Of a stretch of DNA of 46,767 nt, positions 25,238-33,161 are shown in pieces (position 1 is the first letter of the stretch; the number at the start of each line of letters is the position of its first letter). The position numbers and the translations under genes were made by a program. The DNA is taken from positions 21,775 to 68,541 of the forward strand of contig PLKS01000060.1 of the NCBI GenBank assembly GCA_003140665.1. The letters are read 5' to 3'. The DNA is from Opitutaceae bacterium. Lineage in GTDB: Bacteria > Verrucomicrobiota > Verrucomicrobiia > Opitutales > Opitutaceae. The notes under the pieces are model-generated. The model searched no databases, had not been told where the DNA came from, and worked only from the letters and a program-made list of their open reading frames with translations.

Positions 25238-26346
25238 GAAGGGTAGGGGAAAGCATGCACGGCCTCCACGAATTGGCGACCCCGCAGGAGCAGCGTCCCC
25301 GCATTGGGCGCCTCAAGGAGGCTCCCGCCGAGAAGGAGCATCGTGTCGGCGCCGTACGCCTCGAGGGCTTCCGCGACATTCTCGATCCTGATGCCGCCCG
25401 CGGGCACCGGCAGCGCGGGCGCGGTGGCCGAATCCGGCGCGCGAAGCGCCCGGGCGATGCCCAAGCACACCTCGGGGCCGTAGCTGAATCGGCCTCCGGC
25501 GTTCGGGTAGATCACGGCGTCCGCGCCGAAGAGCGGGAACAGTTTCCCGAGCAACGCCACCGGCGCGATCCGCTGCGCGCCGCCGAAGGCCGGGTGGGCG
25601 AGGACCGGCAGCCCCAGGCCTCGCGCGAGCTCGTTGAGGAAGGGCAGACCAAGGAGCATGGGCGAGACCATCACGGCCCCGACGCCCAGCTCCTTCGCCT
25701 CCCGGGCCTGGCGAAGCACGGTCGCGGGCGAGCCGATGAGGTTGGGCACATAGGTGGCCCGGCGCCCGGTCGTCCCCGCCGCGTCCGCGGTTGCGGCGAG
25801 GCAGGCCCGCGCGCGTTCGACGAACCGGCAGTTCGGGTGGTCCGCCAGGCCGTGGTCGTCCTTGATCACGTCGAGGCCCGCAAGCGCCAGGGTGCGGCAG
25901 AGCGCCGCCGCCCCGTCGACGGTAAGCCCCATCGGCTTGAGGACCGAGGCGGTGAGGGCGCGTCCCCGGACGCCGGTGAGCCGGCGCAACCCGGCGGCGC
26001 CGAAGCGGGGTCCGCCGAGCGTTCGCGCCAGCGCCTGGGGAAGGCGAACGTCCTCCAGCTCGACATCGGGCTGGAGCGAGCAGTTGCCGAAGAGGACATT
26101 GAGGAGCTGGGCCGGATCGTTGGCGGCCGCCTCCGCTGGCTGGGCGAGGCGCACCCGGAAATCGCCGGTCCCCACCTCCTCGGTCGCGATCACCCGGCCG
26201 ACGAAATGCTCGAGCACGTCGGGCGAGCGGATCGCCGCGCGCCGCAGCTCGACGGTCTGCTCCAGCAGCAGCGCCTCGACCCGCTCGCCGAGCCCCGACG
26301 GCTCGGTGCGCACCCGGTAGACCGCCTCGATTTCGTCCTTGGCCAT
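25234..26346 (-). CDS. RuBisCO-like protein (form IV)
   Basis: The 370-residue protein has the large-subunit layout: an N-terminal alpha/beta domain (1-125) and a barrel with SVLKPMGLT (Lys 137), IKDDHGLADHP (Lys 162, Asp 163, Asp 164), LAHPAFGG and VPAGGI. The KDDE metal motif of true RuBisCO reads KDDH, loop 6 lacks the catalytic lysine motif, and the protein is shorter than true RuBisCO, so it should not fix CO2. With the overlapping cupin and nearby sulfhydrylase-type enzymes it probably isomerises 5-methylthioribulose 1-phosphate in methionine salvage, as shown in Rhodospirillum rubrum. The alternative is the MtnW-type enolase. The start at 26346 is set by homology; the frame extends to 26514. 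Confidence 0.85.
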   Translation of the reverse strand: MAKDEIEAVYRVRTEPSGLGERVEALLLEQTVELRRAAIRSPDVLEHFVGRVIATEEVGTGDFRVRLAQPAEAAANDPAQLLNVLFGNCSLQPDVELEDVRLPQALARTLGGPRFGAAGLRRLTGVRGRALTASVLKPMGLTVDGAAALCRTLALAGLDVIKDDHGLADHPNCRFVERARACLAATADAAGTTGRRATYVPNLIGSPATVLRQAREAKELGVGAVMVSPMLLGLPFLNELARGLGLPVLAHPAFGGAQRIAPVALLGKLFPLFGADAVIYPNAGGRFSYGPEVCLGIARALRAPDSATAPALPVPAGGIRIENVAEALEAYGADTMLLLGGSLLEAPNAGTLLLRGRQFVEAVHAFPYPS

Positions 26347-26451
26347 TCGGGGCCACGCTACACGGCGCGGCCCTCCCAGGAAGCAGAAAGCGCGCGTCCG
26401 GGCTCCGCTATAACTTTGCTTTGTCGGCGGAAGATTATTCGCTTTGGGAAC
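26347..26451. promoter_or_regulatory. Divergent promoter region of the sulfur cluster
   Basis: The 105 bases between the RuBisCO-like gene and the sulfhydrylase gene hold a TATAAC hexamer at 26409-26414 in a short AT-richer patch. No good -35 is visible. The gap is too short for a typical SAM riboswitch plus both promoters, and no riboswitch motif was recognised. Confidence 0.3.
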
Positions 26452-27759
26452 GTGAGCAACACCCCCGACCCTCACCGCTTCGGCTTCGAGACGCGGATGG
26501 TCCATGCCGGTCACATCCCGGACGCCGTGACCGGCGCCCGCGCCGTGCCCATCTACCAGACCACCTCGTTCGTCTTCGACGACGCGGAGCAGGCCGCGCA
26601 GCTCTTTGAGCTGAAGCAGTACGGCAACATCTACACGCGCATCAGCAACCCCACCACGGCGGTGTTCGAGGAGCGCATGGCCTCGCTCGAGGGCGCCACC
26701 GGGGCGGTCGCGACCGCCAGCGGCATGGCGGCCCAGCTTGTGACGTTTCTCACGCTTCTTCAGCCCGGCGACGAGATCGTGGCCTCGTCGCAGCTCTACG
26801 GCGGCTCAAACACGCAGCTCGTGCACACGCTGAAGAAGTTCTCGATCGGCGTCACCTTCGTGGACCCGTCCCGGATCGGTGACTGGGAGGCTGCGATAAC
26901 CCACGGGACCAAGGCGCTCTACGGGGAGACCATCGGCAATCCCCGGGGAGCCATTCTGGACCTCGGGCGCCTTGCCGGCCTCGCCAGCTCGCGCGGGATT
27001 CCGCTGATCGTGGACAACACGATGGCAACCCCGGCGCTCTGCCGGCCGATCGAGCACGGCGCGACGCTCGTGGTGCATTCGGCCACGAAATTCATCGGCG
27101 GCCACGGAACCGCGATCGGCGGCGTCCTGCTCGACTCCGGCACGTTTGATTTCAGCGGCTTCCCCAGCATAGCAGCCCCCTCGCCGGCCTACCACGGCCT
27201 GCGCTTCTACGACACGTTCGGCCACTACGGCTTCCTCACGAAGGCCCGCGCCGAGACCATGCGCGACACGGGGGCATGCCTCTCGCCGTTCAACGCCTTT
27301 CTCCTCATCCAGGGCCTTGAGACGCTTTCGCTGCGCATGGAGCGGCAGACTTCGTCGGCCCTGCGGGTCGCCCGGCACCTGGAGGAGCATCCGGCCGTGG
27401 CATGGGTCGCCTATGCCGGGCTTCCGAGCCATCCCGACCACGCGCTCGCCGCGAAATACCTGCCGAAGGGGCCTGGCGCGGTGTTCTCGTTCGGCCTCAA
27501 GGCCCGCTCCGGGGAGGACGGGCGGGCGGCCGGGAGGAAGTTCATCGAGGGGCTCAATCTCTTCTCGCACCTAGCCAACATCGGCGACGTTCGCAGCCTG
27601 GTGATTCACCCGGCGTCGACCACCCACCAGCAGCTCACCGACGAGGACCTGGCGAAGGGCGGCGTAAGCCCCGAGCTCATCCGTCTGTCGATTGGCCTCG
27701 AAAACGTGGAGGACCTCCTATGGGACCTGGACCAAGCGTTGCATGCGCTATCACGCTGA
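26452..27759 (+). CDS. metY: O-acetylhomoserine aminocarboxypropyltransferase/sulfhydrylase
   Basis: This 435-residue PLP enzyme makes homocysteine from O-acetylhomoserine and sulfide, or methionine when methanethiol is the sulfur donor. It begins GFETRMVHAGHIPDAVTGARAVPIYQTTSFVF, a family signature, and has YGNIYTRISNPT, ASGMAAQL, ETIGNPRG and the cofactor Lys 213 in VHSATKFIGGHG. Family members are usually about 430 residues. The start is GTG at 26452; the longer frame upstream is a shadow of the divergent RuBisCO-like gene. Next to the RuBisCO-like/cupin pair it could capture methanethiol as methionine. Confidence 0.9.
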   Translation: MSNTPDPHRFGFETRMVHAGHIPDAVTGARAVPIYQTTSFVFDDAEQAAQLFELKQYGNIYTRISNPTTAVFEERMASLEGATGAVATASGMAAQLVTFLTLLQPGDEIVASSQLYGGSNTQLVHTLKKFSIGVTFVDPSRIGDWEAAITHGTKALYGETIGNPRGAILDLGRLAGLASSRGIPLIVDNTMATPALCRPIEHGATLVVHSATKFIGGHGTAIGGVLLDSGTFDFSGFPSIAAPSPAYHGLRFYDTFGHYGFLTKARAETMRDTGACLSPFNAFLLIQGLETLSLRMERQTSSALRVARHLEEHPAVAWVAYAGLPSHPDHALAAKYLPKGPGAVFSFGLKARSGEDGRAAGRKFIEGLNLFSHLANIGDVRSLVIHPASTTHQQLTDEDLAKGGVSPELIRLSIGLENVEDLLWDLDQALHALSR

Positions 27760-28253
27760 ACTCGGCGCTCACGCCCGAGCAGCAGAGGCTCTACCAGGAC
27801 CCGATCGTGATCCAGCGGCTCCTTCGTGACGTGCGGACGATCGCGATCGTCGGACTGTCGACGGATCCCCAGCGCGCGAGCTGGTTTGTGGCGAGTTATC
27901 TCAAGAAGGAGGGATACCGCATCTTCCCGGTTAACCCCAAGGCGGACCGGATCGTGGGGGAAAAGGCCTATCCGGACCTCGCGAGCATCCCGGAGCCGGT
28001 GGACCTGGTGGACGTTTTCCGGCCCGTGGCGGAGTGCTCCGCCGTCGCGCGGCAGGCCGTCGCGATCGGAGCCAAGGCGCTGTGGCTGCAGCTCAGGCTC
28101 GTCAGCCTCGAGGCCGCCGAGCTCGCGTCGCGGAGCGGCCTGGACATCGTGCTCGACCGCTGCGTCAAGATGGAGCACGGGCGCTACCGTGGGCGGCTGC
28201 ACTGGGCCGGAATGAACACCGAGATCATCTCCGCCCGCAAATCCCGCTCCTGA
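27720..28253 (+). CDS. CoA-binding (YccU-like) protein
   Basis: This 177-residue protein has a Rossmann-type CoA-binding domain: TIAIVGLSTDPQRASWFVASYL (about 40-61), IFPVNPKA, and later AIGAKALWLQLRLVSLEAAELA and a closing DIVLDRCVKMEHGR. Its ATG lies inside the last 40 bases of the sulfhydrylase gene and has GGAGG seven bases upstream, so the overlap looks real and the two are likely coupled. The role of this family next to sulfhydrylase genes is not established. Confidence 0.85.
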   Translation: MGPGPSVACAITLNSALTPEQQRLYQDPIVIQRLLRDVRTIAIVGLSTDPQRASWFVASYLKKEGYRIFPVNPKADRIVGEKAYPDLASIPEPVDLVDVFRPVAECSAVARQAVAIGAKALWLQLRLVSLEAAELASRSGLDIVLDRCVKMEHGRYRGRLHWAGMNTEIISARKSRS

Positions 28254-28281
28254 CCGGCCGCAACCATCGAATGATTTACCC

Positions 28282-28740
28282 ATGAAGCCCAAATCCATCC
28301 TGCTCATCGCCGCGCTCGCCGCGTTTTTCCTCATGGCCCGCGTGGGCACCGCCGACGTGCCGCCCCAGGCCACGCCGGCGCTCCAGGGCGATGCCGCCCG
28401 CCCCGGGGCCGCGCGCTGGCTGCGCAGCGAGCTTTATTTCGGCATCGGGCCGGTCGACGTTCCCGACGGCGGCGTCGGCGAGCTGCGGTGGCGCGCGTTT
28501 CTGGACAGGGAGGTCACCCCGCGCTTTCCTGACGGGCTCACCGTCTTTGAGGCCTATGGGCAGTGGCGCGACAGCGGGCAGGCCGTTCCGAGCCGCCTTC
28601 GGTCAAGGGTGCTCGTCATCCTGCATGAGGACACCCCGGCGAACCGCGCGGCGATCGACGCGATACGACTCGCGTGGAAAACCGCCACCCACGACCAGTC
28701 CGTGCTCCTTTCAAGCGGCAGCGTGGACGTCTCGTTCTGA
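28282..28740 (+). CDS. DUF3574 family exported protein
   Basis: The 152-residue protein starts with a signal peptide (SILLIAALAAFFLMARVGTA). The rest matches the DUF3574 pattern: SELYFGIGPVDVPDGGVGELRWRAF, DREVTPRFPDGLTVFEAYGQWRD, and RSRVLVILHEDTPANRAAIDAI near the end. Function is unknown. It lies 28 bases after the CoA-binding gene and 24 before the repair gene, so it may be part of a longer unit. Confidence 0.75.
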   Translation: MKPKSILLIAALAAFFLMARVGTADVPPQATPALQGDAARPGAARWLRSELYFGIGPVDVPDGGVGELRWRAFLDREVTPRFPDGLTVFEAYGQWRDSGQAVPSRLRSRVLVILHEDTPANRAAIDAIRLAWKTATHDQSVLLSSGSVDVSF

Positions 28741-28764
28741 TCTAGGCTTCGAACCGCCCTGGCC

Positions 28765-29283
28765 ATGCCGCACGCGCTTTTTCCAACACAGTTTGGGACC
28801 TGTGGAGTAGCGTGGAACGAGACGGGACTGACGGCCTTCCAATTGCCCGAAAGCACGGAGGCGCTGACGGAAAAAAGCCTCGCTGCCCGCGGGCGCACGC
28901 AGCCGGGCGATCCACCGGAATGGGTACGGGAGGTCGTCGTCCGGGCCCAGCTTCACCTTGGTGGCAAGCCCCAGGATTTTTCGGGCACGGCGCTCGACGC
29001 CTCATGCGCCAGCGATTTCCAGATGGCCGTCTACGTCCAGACACAGGCCATCCAGCCCGGGTTCAAGAAGAGCTACGGCGAAATCGCGAGGCTGATGGCG
29101 ATGGGAAATGAGGCGGCGAGGGCGGTTGGCGTGGCATTGGCCGCAAACCCGTGGCCGCTCATCGTTCCATGCCACCGCGTGGTTTCGGCGGGCGACAAGA
29201 TGACCGGTTTCTCGGCGCCGGGGGGTGTTCGCACGAAGACGCGCCTTCTTGCGCTCGAGGGGGCCGAACTGCTGTCCGAGTGA
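28765..29283 (+). CDS. ogt: Methylated-DNA--protein-cysteine methyltransferase
   Basis: This 172-residue suicide repair protein moves alkyl groups from O6-alkylguanine to its own Cys 136 in the motif VPCHRVV. FKKSYGEIARLMAMGNEAARAVGVALAANPWPL is the conserved DNA-binding helix-turn-helix and Asn hinge. The N-terminal domain is short and there is no Ada-type regulatory domain, so ogt is the better symbol. No link to its neighbours is evident. Confidence 0.9.
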   Translation: MPHALFPTQFGTCGVAWNETGLTAFQLPESTEALTEKSLAARGRTQPGDPPEWVREVVVRAQLHLGGKPQDFSGTALDASCASDFQMAVYVQTQAIQPGFKKSYGEIARLMAMGNEAARAVGVALAANPWPLIVPCHRVVSAGDKMTGFSAPGGVRTKTRLLALEGAELLSE

Positions 29284-29354
29284 GTCGGGCTGCCGGCGGC
29301 CCCTGGCCCCCGGATGCTGCTTGCGGCTGCGGTGTCGGGGATTACAAGAGCGTG

Positions 29355-31499
29355 ATGCGCGCTCTCATCCTGTTCATCGCCACGGCAATCGCCGGGAATG
29401 CGGCGGCGGCCGGCCTAATGCCGGTGCCCCCGACGCCCAAGCAGCCGGTTGTGGAGTACTACCAGGGGGTGAAGGTAACCGACGACTACCGCTGGCTCGA
29501 GGACGGGGGTTCGCCGGCCGTGAAGGAATGGAGCGACGCCCAGAACGCCCGGACGCGGGCCTACCTGGACACGCTCCCCCACCGGGCGGAAATCGGCTCC
29601 CGGGTCGATCGCCTGATCCGGTCCACCTCGACGTCCTATATCGTCACCGCCAGGCGGGGCGGGCGTCTTTTCGCATATAAGACCGATCCCAAGCTGCAGC
29701 AGCGGATGATCGTCACGCTCGCCTCCGCCGATGATGTTAGTTCCGAACGCGTCCTCGTCGATCCCAACAAGCTCGATGCCTGGGGCGGCACCGAGATCGA
29801 CTGGTTCGTGGTGTCCCTCGACGGCAGCAAGATCGGGGTGTCCCTCTCCCGGGGCGGAAGCGAGGACGGGGACATGCACGTCTACGACGTGGCGGACGCG
29901 CGGGAGATCGGGGAGGTGATCCCGGGGGTTCAAAAGGGCACCGCCGGGGGGAGCGCCGCGTTCACGCCGGACGGCCTCGGGTTCTGGTACACGCGCTACC
30001 CGCGCGGGAGCGAGCACGCTCCCGAGGACGCGGGATTCTACCAGCAGGTCTGGTTTCACCGGATAGGCACCAAGACGGAGAGCGACACCTACGAGCTCGG
30101 CAACGGGCTGCCGAAGATCGCCGAGATCGCCCTTGAGACCAAGGAGGATGGGAAGTGGACGGTTGCCGAGGTGAGGAACGGGGACGGCGGCGAGGTGGCC
30201 TATTACCTACGGTCGACGTCGCCAGGATCTCCCTGGGCCGGGGTTTCGGGCTTCTCGGACAAGATCGTGCGGTACGCCTTCGGGCGGGACGACGCGATCT
30301 ACCTCATGTCGCGGACGGGAGCCCCCAAGGGAAAGATTCTCCGCCTCCCGCTGGACGCGTCTCCATCCCTCGGAAACGCGGTCGAGATCGTGAAGGAGTC
30401 CGAGGGCTCGATCGAGGAATTCTGCCCGACGTCTTCCCGCCTGTACGTCAACGACCTTCTCGGCGGCCCGTCCCGCGTGCGCGTCTTCGATCTCGCAGGC
30501 AAGCGGCTCGCGGACCTGCCCGTGCCGCCGATCTCGTCGGTCGACGGCATGGTGGCCGTCGAGGGCGACGACCTCCTCATTGAAATCGGCAGCTACCTTG
30601 AGCTGCCGGCATGGCTGCGATTCTCGGCTGCCGGCGGGGCCTGCCGGAAAACCGCCCTCCTGCAGACGTCCATCGTAGACTACTCCGACACCGAGGTGAT
30701 CCGCGAATACGCGAGGTCCAAGGACGGGACGATGGTCCCGCTTGACATTCTCCGGAGGAAATCGGCGAGGCTCGACGGAGCCAATCCCACCATCCTGTAC
30801 GGATACGGGGGCTATGGGGTCAGCATGACCCCGAAATTCTCGGCGTCCCGCCGGATCTGGCTGGACCAGGGCGGAGTCTTCGTCCTTGCGATCCTTCGCG
30901 GCGGCGGTGAATTCGGGGACGAGTGGCACCTTGCCGGGAACCTTCAGAGAAAGCAGAACGTCTTCGACGACTTCTACGCATGCGCCGAATGGCTGGTCGA
31001 GCACAAATACACATCGCCGGCGAAGCTGGCGATCTTTGGCGAGAGCAACGGGGGGCTGCTGATGGGCGCCGCTCTGACCGAGCACCCGGAATATTACCGC
31101 GCAGTCGTGAGCCGGGTCGGCATCTACGACAGCCTGCGAGCCGAGACCACCACGAACGGCCGCTTCAATGTGACGGAATACGGGTCGGTCAACGACCCGG
31201 AGCAGTTCAAGGCGCTGTATGCCTATTCGCCCTACCACCACGTCGTGGACGGCGTGAAATATCCGTCGATCCTGCTCACGACGGGCGCAAACGACCCGAG
31301 GGTCGATCCATGGCATTCACGGAAATTCTGTGCCCGGCTTCAGGCTGCGAGTGCGTCGGGCAACCCGATCCTCCTGCGCACGAGCAAGACGTCCGGACAC
31401 GGCATGGGAAACTCGCTCGATGAGACCATCGCCGAGAGGACGGACATTTTCGCCTTCCTGATCCATGAACTCGGGGTCGAGTTCAGGCCGGCCATGTAG
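29355..31499 (+). CDS. Prolyl oligopeptidase family serine peptidase, exported
   Basis: This 714-residue S9A peptidase cleaves short peptides after proline. It has a signal peptide (LILFIATAIAGNAAAAG), the typical start DDYRWLEDG, a seven-bladed propeller (about 75-440) and the hydrolase domain with nucleophile Ser 564 in FGESNGGLLMGA, Asp 647 in GANDPRVD and His 682 in TSGHGMG. The elbow reads GESNGG where most family members have GGSNGG. The frame extends to 29151, but the added part is a shadow of ogt; the ATG at 29355 gives the signal peptide. It should act in the periplasm. Confidence 0.92.
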   Translation: MRALILFIATAIAGNAAAAGLMPVPPTPKQPVVEYYQGVKVTDDYRWLEDGGSPAVKEWSDAQNARTRAYLDTLPHRAEIGSRVDRLIRSTSTSYIVTARRGGRLFAYKTDPKLQQRMIVTLASADDVSSERVLVDPNKLDAWGGTEIDWFVVSLDGSKIGVSLSRGGSEDGDMHVYDVADAREIGEVIPGVQKGTAGGSAAFTPDGLGFWYTRYPRGSEHAPEDAGFYQQVWFHRIGTKTESDTYELGNGLPKIAEIALETKEDGKWTVAEVRNGDGGEVAYYLRSTSPGSPWAGVSGFSDKIVRYAFGRDDAIYLMSRTGAPKGKILRLPLDASPSLGNAVEIVKESEGSIEEFCPTSSRLYVNDLLGGPSRVRVFDLAGKRLADLPVPPISSVDGMVAVEGDDLLIEIGSYLELPAWLRFSAAGGACRKTALLQTSIVDYSDTEVIREYARSKDGTMVPLDILRRKSARLDGANPTILYGYGGYGVSMTPKFSASRRIWLDQGGVFVLAILRGGGEFGDEWHLAGNLQRKQNVFDDFYACAEWLVEHKYTSPAKLAIFGESNGGLLMGAALTEHPEYYRAVVSRVGIYDSLRAETTTNGRFNVTEYGSVNDPEQFKALYAYSPYHHVVDGVKYPSILLTTGANDPRVDPWHSRKFCARLQAASASGNPILLRTSKTSGHGMGNSLDETIAERTDIFAFLIHELGVEFRPAM

Positions 31500-31575
31500 C
31501 CTGTCGGCTGCGATGGGAGGGCGTCAGGCTAGCCGCCCCGGCCAATCATGTATCGGGGGCCGTCGACCCCGGGCG

Positions 31576-31734
31576 CTAGGCCCTCTTGCCGCCGAACAGG
31601 GAGGCAAGAAACAGGATGAGGAACAGGACGAAGAGAACCTTCGCGATCATGGCGGCCGTGCCGGCAATGACGCCGAACCCGAGGACGCCCGCGATGATGG
31701 CGATGATGAGGAAGGTGACTGCGTAGCTCAGCAT
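31576..31734 (-). CDS. DUF1328 (YtjA-like) small membrane protein, 52 aa
   Basis: This 52-residue protein is almost entirely hydrophobic, with two membrane helices. It begins [20 protein letters not shown] and ends [12 protein letters not shown], the layout of DUF1328/YtjA proteins. Its start is 13 bases beyond the stop of the DUF3185 gene on the same strand, so the two are probably co-transcribed. Such proteins are often in stress-related gene groups, but their function is unknown. Confidence 0.85.
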   Translation of the reverse strand: MLSYAVTFLIIAIIAGVLGFGVIAGTAAMIAKVLFVLFLILFLASLFGGKRA

Positions 31735-31747
31735 GGCAATGTTGGGT

Positions 31748-31954
31748 TCAGTTCTCTCTGGATCCGCGCATTACCCCGACCAGGCCGATGAGGGCCGCGG
31801 CGCCGCCGCCGATGAGCAGCCATAGGGTCTTGTCAGTGGGGGAGCCGGTGAACATCCGGGAAAAACCGGAGCCGACCGAGTTGGAGGCGCTGATGCCGTA
31901 GACGATGAGGACGATCCCCGCGACGAGGAGTGCGAGCGAGACTGCTTTGTTCAT
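31748..31954 (-). CDS. DUF3185 family small membrane protein, 68 aa
   Basis: The protein has two membrane segments: [17 protein letters not shown] near the start and [19 protein letters not shown] near the end. Between them is [18 protein letters not shown], typical of DUF3185. It lies upstream of the DUF1328 gene and 200 bases downstream of the BON-domain gene, all on the minus strand. The terminator between BON and this gene suggests a separate promoter. Confidence 0.82.
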   Translation of the reverse strand: MNKAVSLALLVAGIVLIVYGISASNSVGSGFSRMFTGSPTDKTLWLLIGGGAAALIGLVGVMRGSREN

Positions 31955-32080
31955 GTGGTTTATGTTTCAGGAGGCTTGCGCCTCTTTGATTTCGATCCGG
32001 GACCCGGCCGTCCGGGCCTTCCGTTTTATGCATTTCATTGGGACCGTCCGCAATTATGTCGGTTCTCCCAGCCTAAAATG

Positions 32081-32108
32081 GGTGCGGCCGGCAATGGCCG
32101 GCCGCACC
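32081..32108 (-). terminator. Intrinsic terminator of the BON-domain gene
   Basis: An 11-bp perfect stem (arms GGTGCGGCCGG and CCGGCCGCACC) with a six-base loop lies 46 bases beyond the BON gene stop. Read on the minus strand it is followed by CATTTTAGG, a short T-run. Confidence 0.65.
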
Positions 32109-32154
32109 GCTTGAATGAAAAAGAGCCATGTGGGCCCTGCTGCCTGTTTTATAC

Positions 32155-32898
32155 TTAGGTCTTTATCGTCATGTCATTGACGACCGACTTCACGCCTCGC
32201 GTGTCTTGGGCGAGCTTGGTGACGAGAGCTTTCTCGGCATCTGAGCCCGCAACACCAGTGATGCTGACAACGGCGTTCTCGGTGATGACCTTGGTGGTCA
32301 GCGCGCTTGTCGAGCGATGGCTCAGCAGCGCGTACTTGACCTGCGACGTGATTGAGGCGTCGTCCATGTCTTCTCCGATCGTGCTGTCGCCTGCGCCAGG
32401 AACCTCGACTACAAGCTGGTTCCTGACCGCCTTCACGTTGTCGATGTCCTTCACGTAGGCCTCGGTCAGATCCTTCTGGGCGAGATTCTTAACCGTGCCT
32501 GTCAGGGTGACAACGCCGTCCTTCACGTCGACCTTCGTCGAGGTGGCGCTCACATTCGCCTTCACGAGGAGCTCGCTGCGGATCTTGAGGGCGATCCAGG
32601 CGTCTGAGTGCTCCGGGACGTCGGACTTGACCACGATCTGGTTGTCTACGCTGACGACGCCGGGGAGGTTCTCCACGGTGTCCTCGGCGAGCGCCCGGTC
32701 GTCCTTGTCCTGCACGGTTCCGGTCAGGGTCACCGTACCGTCGGTCGCCTTGACCGATACTTCGTTATCAAGGACGGTGCGATAGTTGTAGGAGGCCTTT
32801 GCGGCATCTTCGATCTTTCGATCTGTTGCTGTGGAGGCGAAAAGCGCGACCGGAAGGGTCGCGGCGAGCAGTAATGCTATTTGTGCGTGTGTTTTCAT
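32155..32898 (-). CDS. Periplasmic protein with three BON domains
   Basis: This 247-residue protein has a signal peptide (IALLLAATLPVALFAST) and three BON repeats of about 70 residues. They are marked by VSVKATDGTVTLTGTVQDKDD, TKVDVKDGVVTLTGTVKNLAQKD and TKVITENAVVSITGVAGSDAEK, each closed by a VxxVxNxxxV strand. It resembles OsmY, a periplasmic envelope-stress protein thought to bind membranes. The terminator downstream indicates a single-gene unit. Confidence 0.88.
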   Translation of the reverse strand: MKTHAQIALLLAATLPVALFASTATDRKIEDAAKASYNYRTVLDNEVSVKATDGTVTLTGTVQDKDDRALAEDTVENLPGVVSVDNQIVVKSDVPEHSDAWIALKIRSELLVKANVSATSTKVDVKDGVVTLTGTVKNLAQKDLTEAYVKDIDNVKAVRNQLVVEVPGAGDSTIGEDMDDASITSQVKYALLSHRSTSALTTKVITENAVVSITGVAGSDAEKALVTKLAQDTRGVKSVVNDMTIKT

Positions 32899-33076
32899 GT
32901 ATTGTTCTTGTTGGATAAGATTCGGCCTGCCCCCGGGGTGTCCCGGGTCAGGAGGCGAGTCGCCCGGCCTTGCGGTCGCCGCGCGCGGCCCTCTTGCGTT
33001 CGCCCTTGGCGAATGGACTTGTCGGGGTGTGGATTGCCGCCATGGGGGTACAGTACCGCTAACCCACCGCAGGCAC

Positions 33077-33124
33077 CATGGGGTGTTCAGGGCATACCTG
33101 AAATGGGCCGGGTTTCACCCCATG
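33077..33124 (+). repeat. Nested inverted repeats before the sigma factor gene
   Basis: An outer pair CATGGGGTG/CACCCCATG (33077-33085 and 33116-33124) encloses an inner pair TTCAGG/CCTGAA (33086-33102). A third possible stem GGGTttcACCC (33110-33120) competes with the outer right arm. The structure ends 37 bases before the start codon, so it may be an operator or a folded 5' leader of the mRNA. Confidence 0.5.
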
Positions 33125-33161
33125 TTCGCCCGGTCGCCGTGCATGTAGAGTGGGCACGGCA

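Noticed and set aside
26347-26451. SAM or other sulfur riboswitch before metY
   Set aside because: The gap is only 105 bases and must also carry two promoters; no recognisable riboswitch core or terminator was seen.
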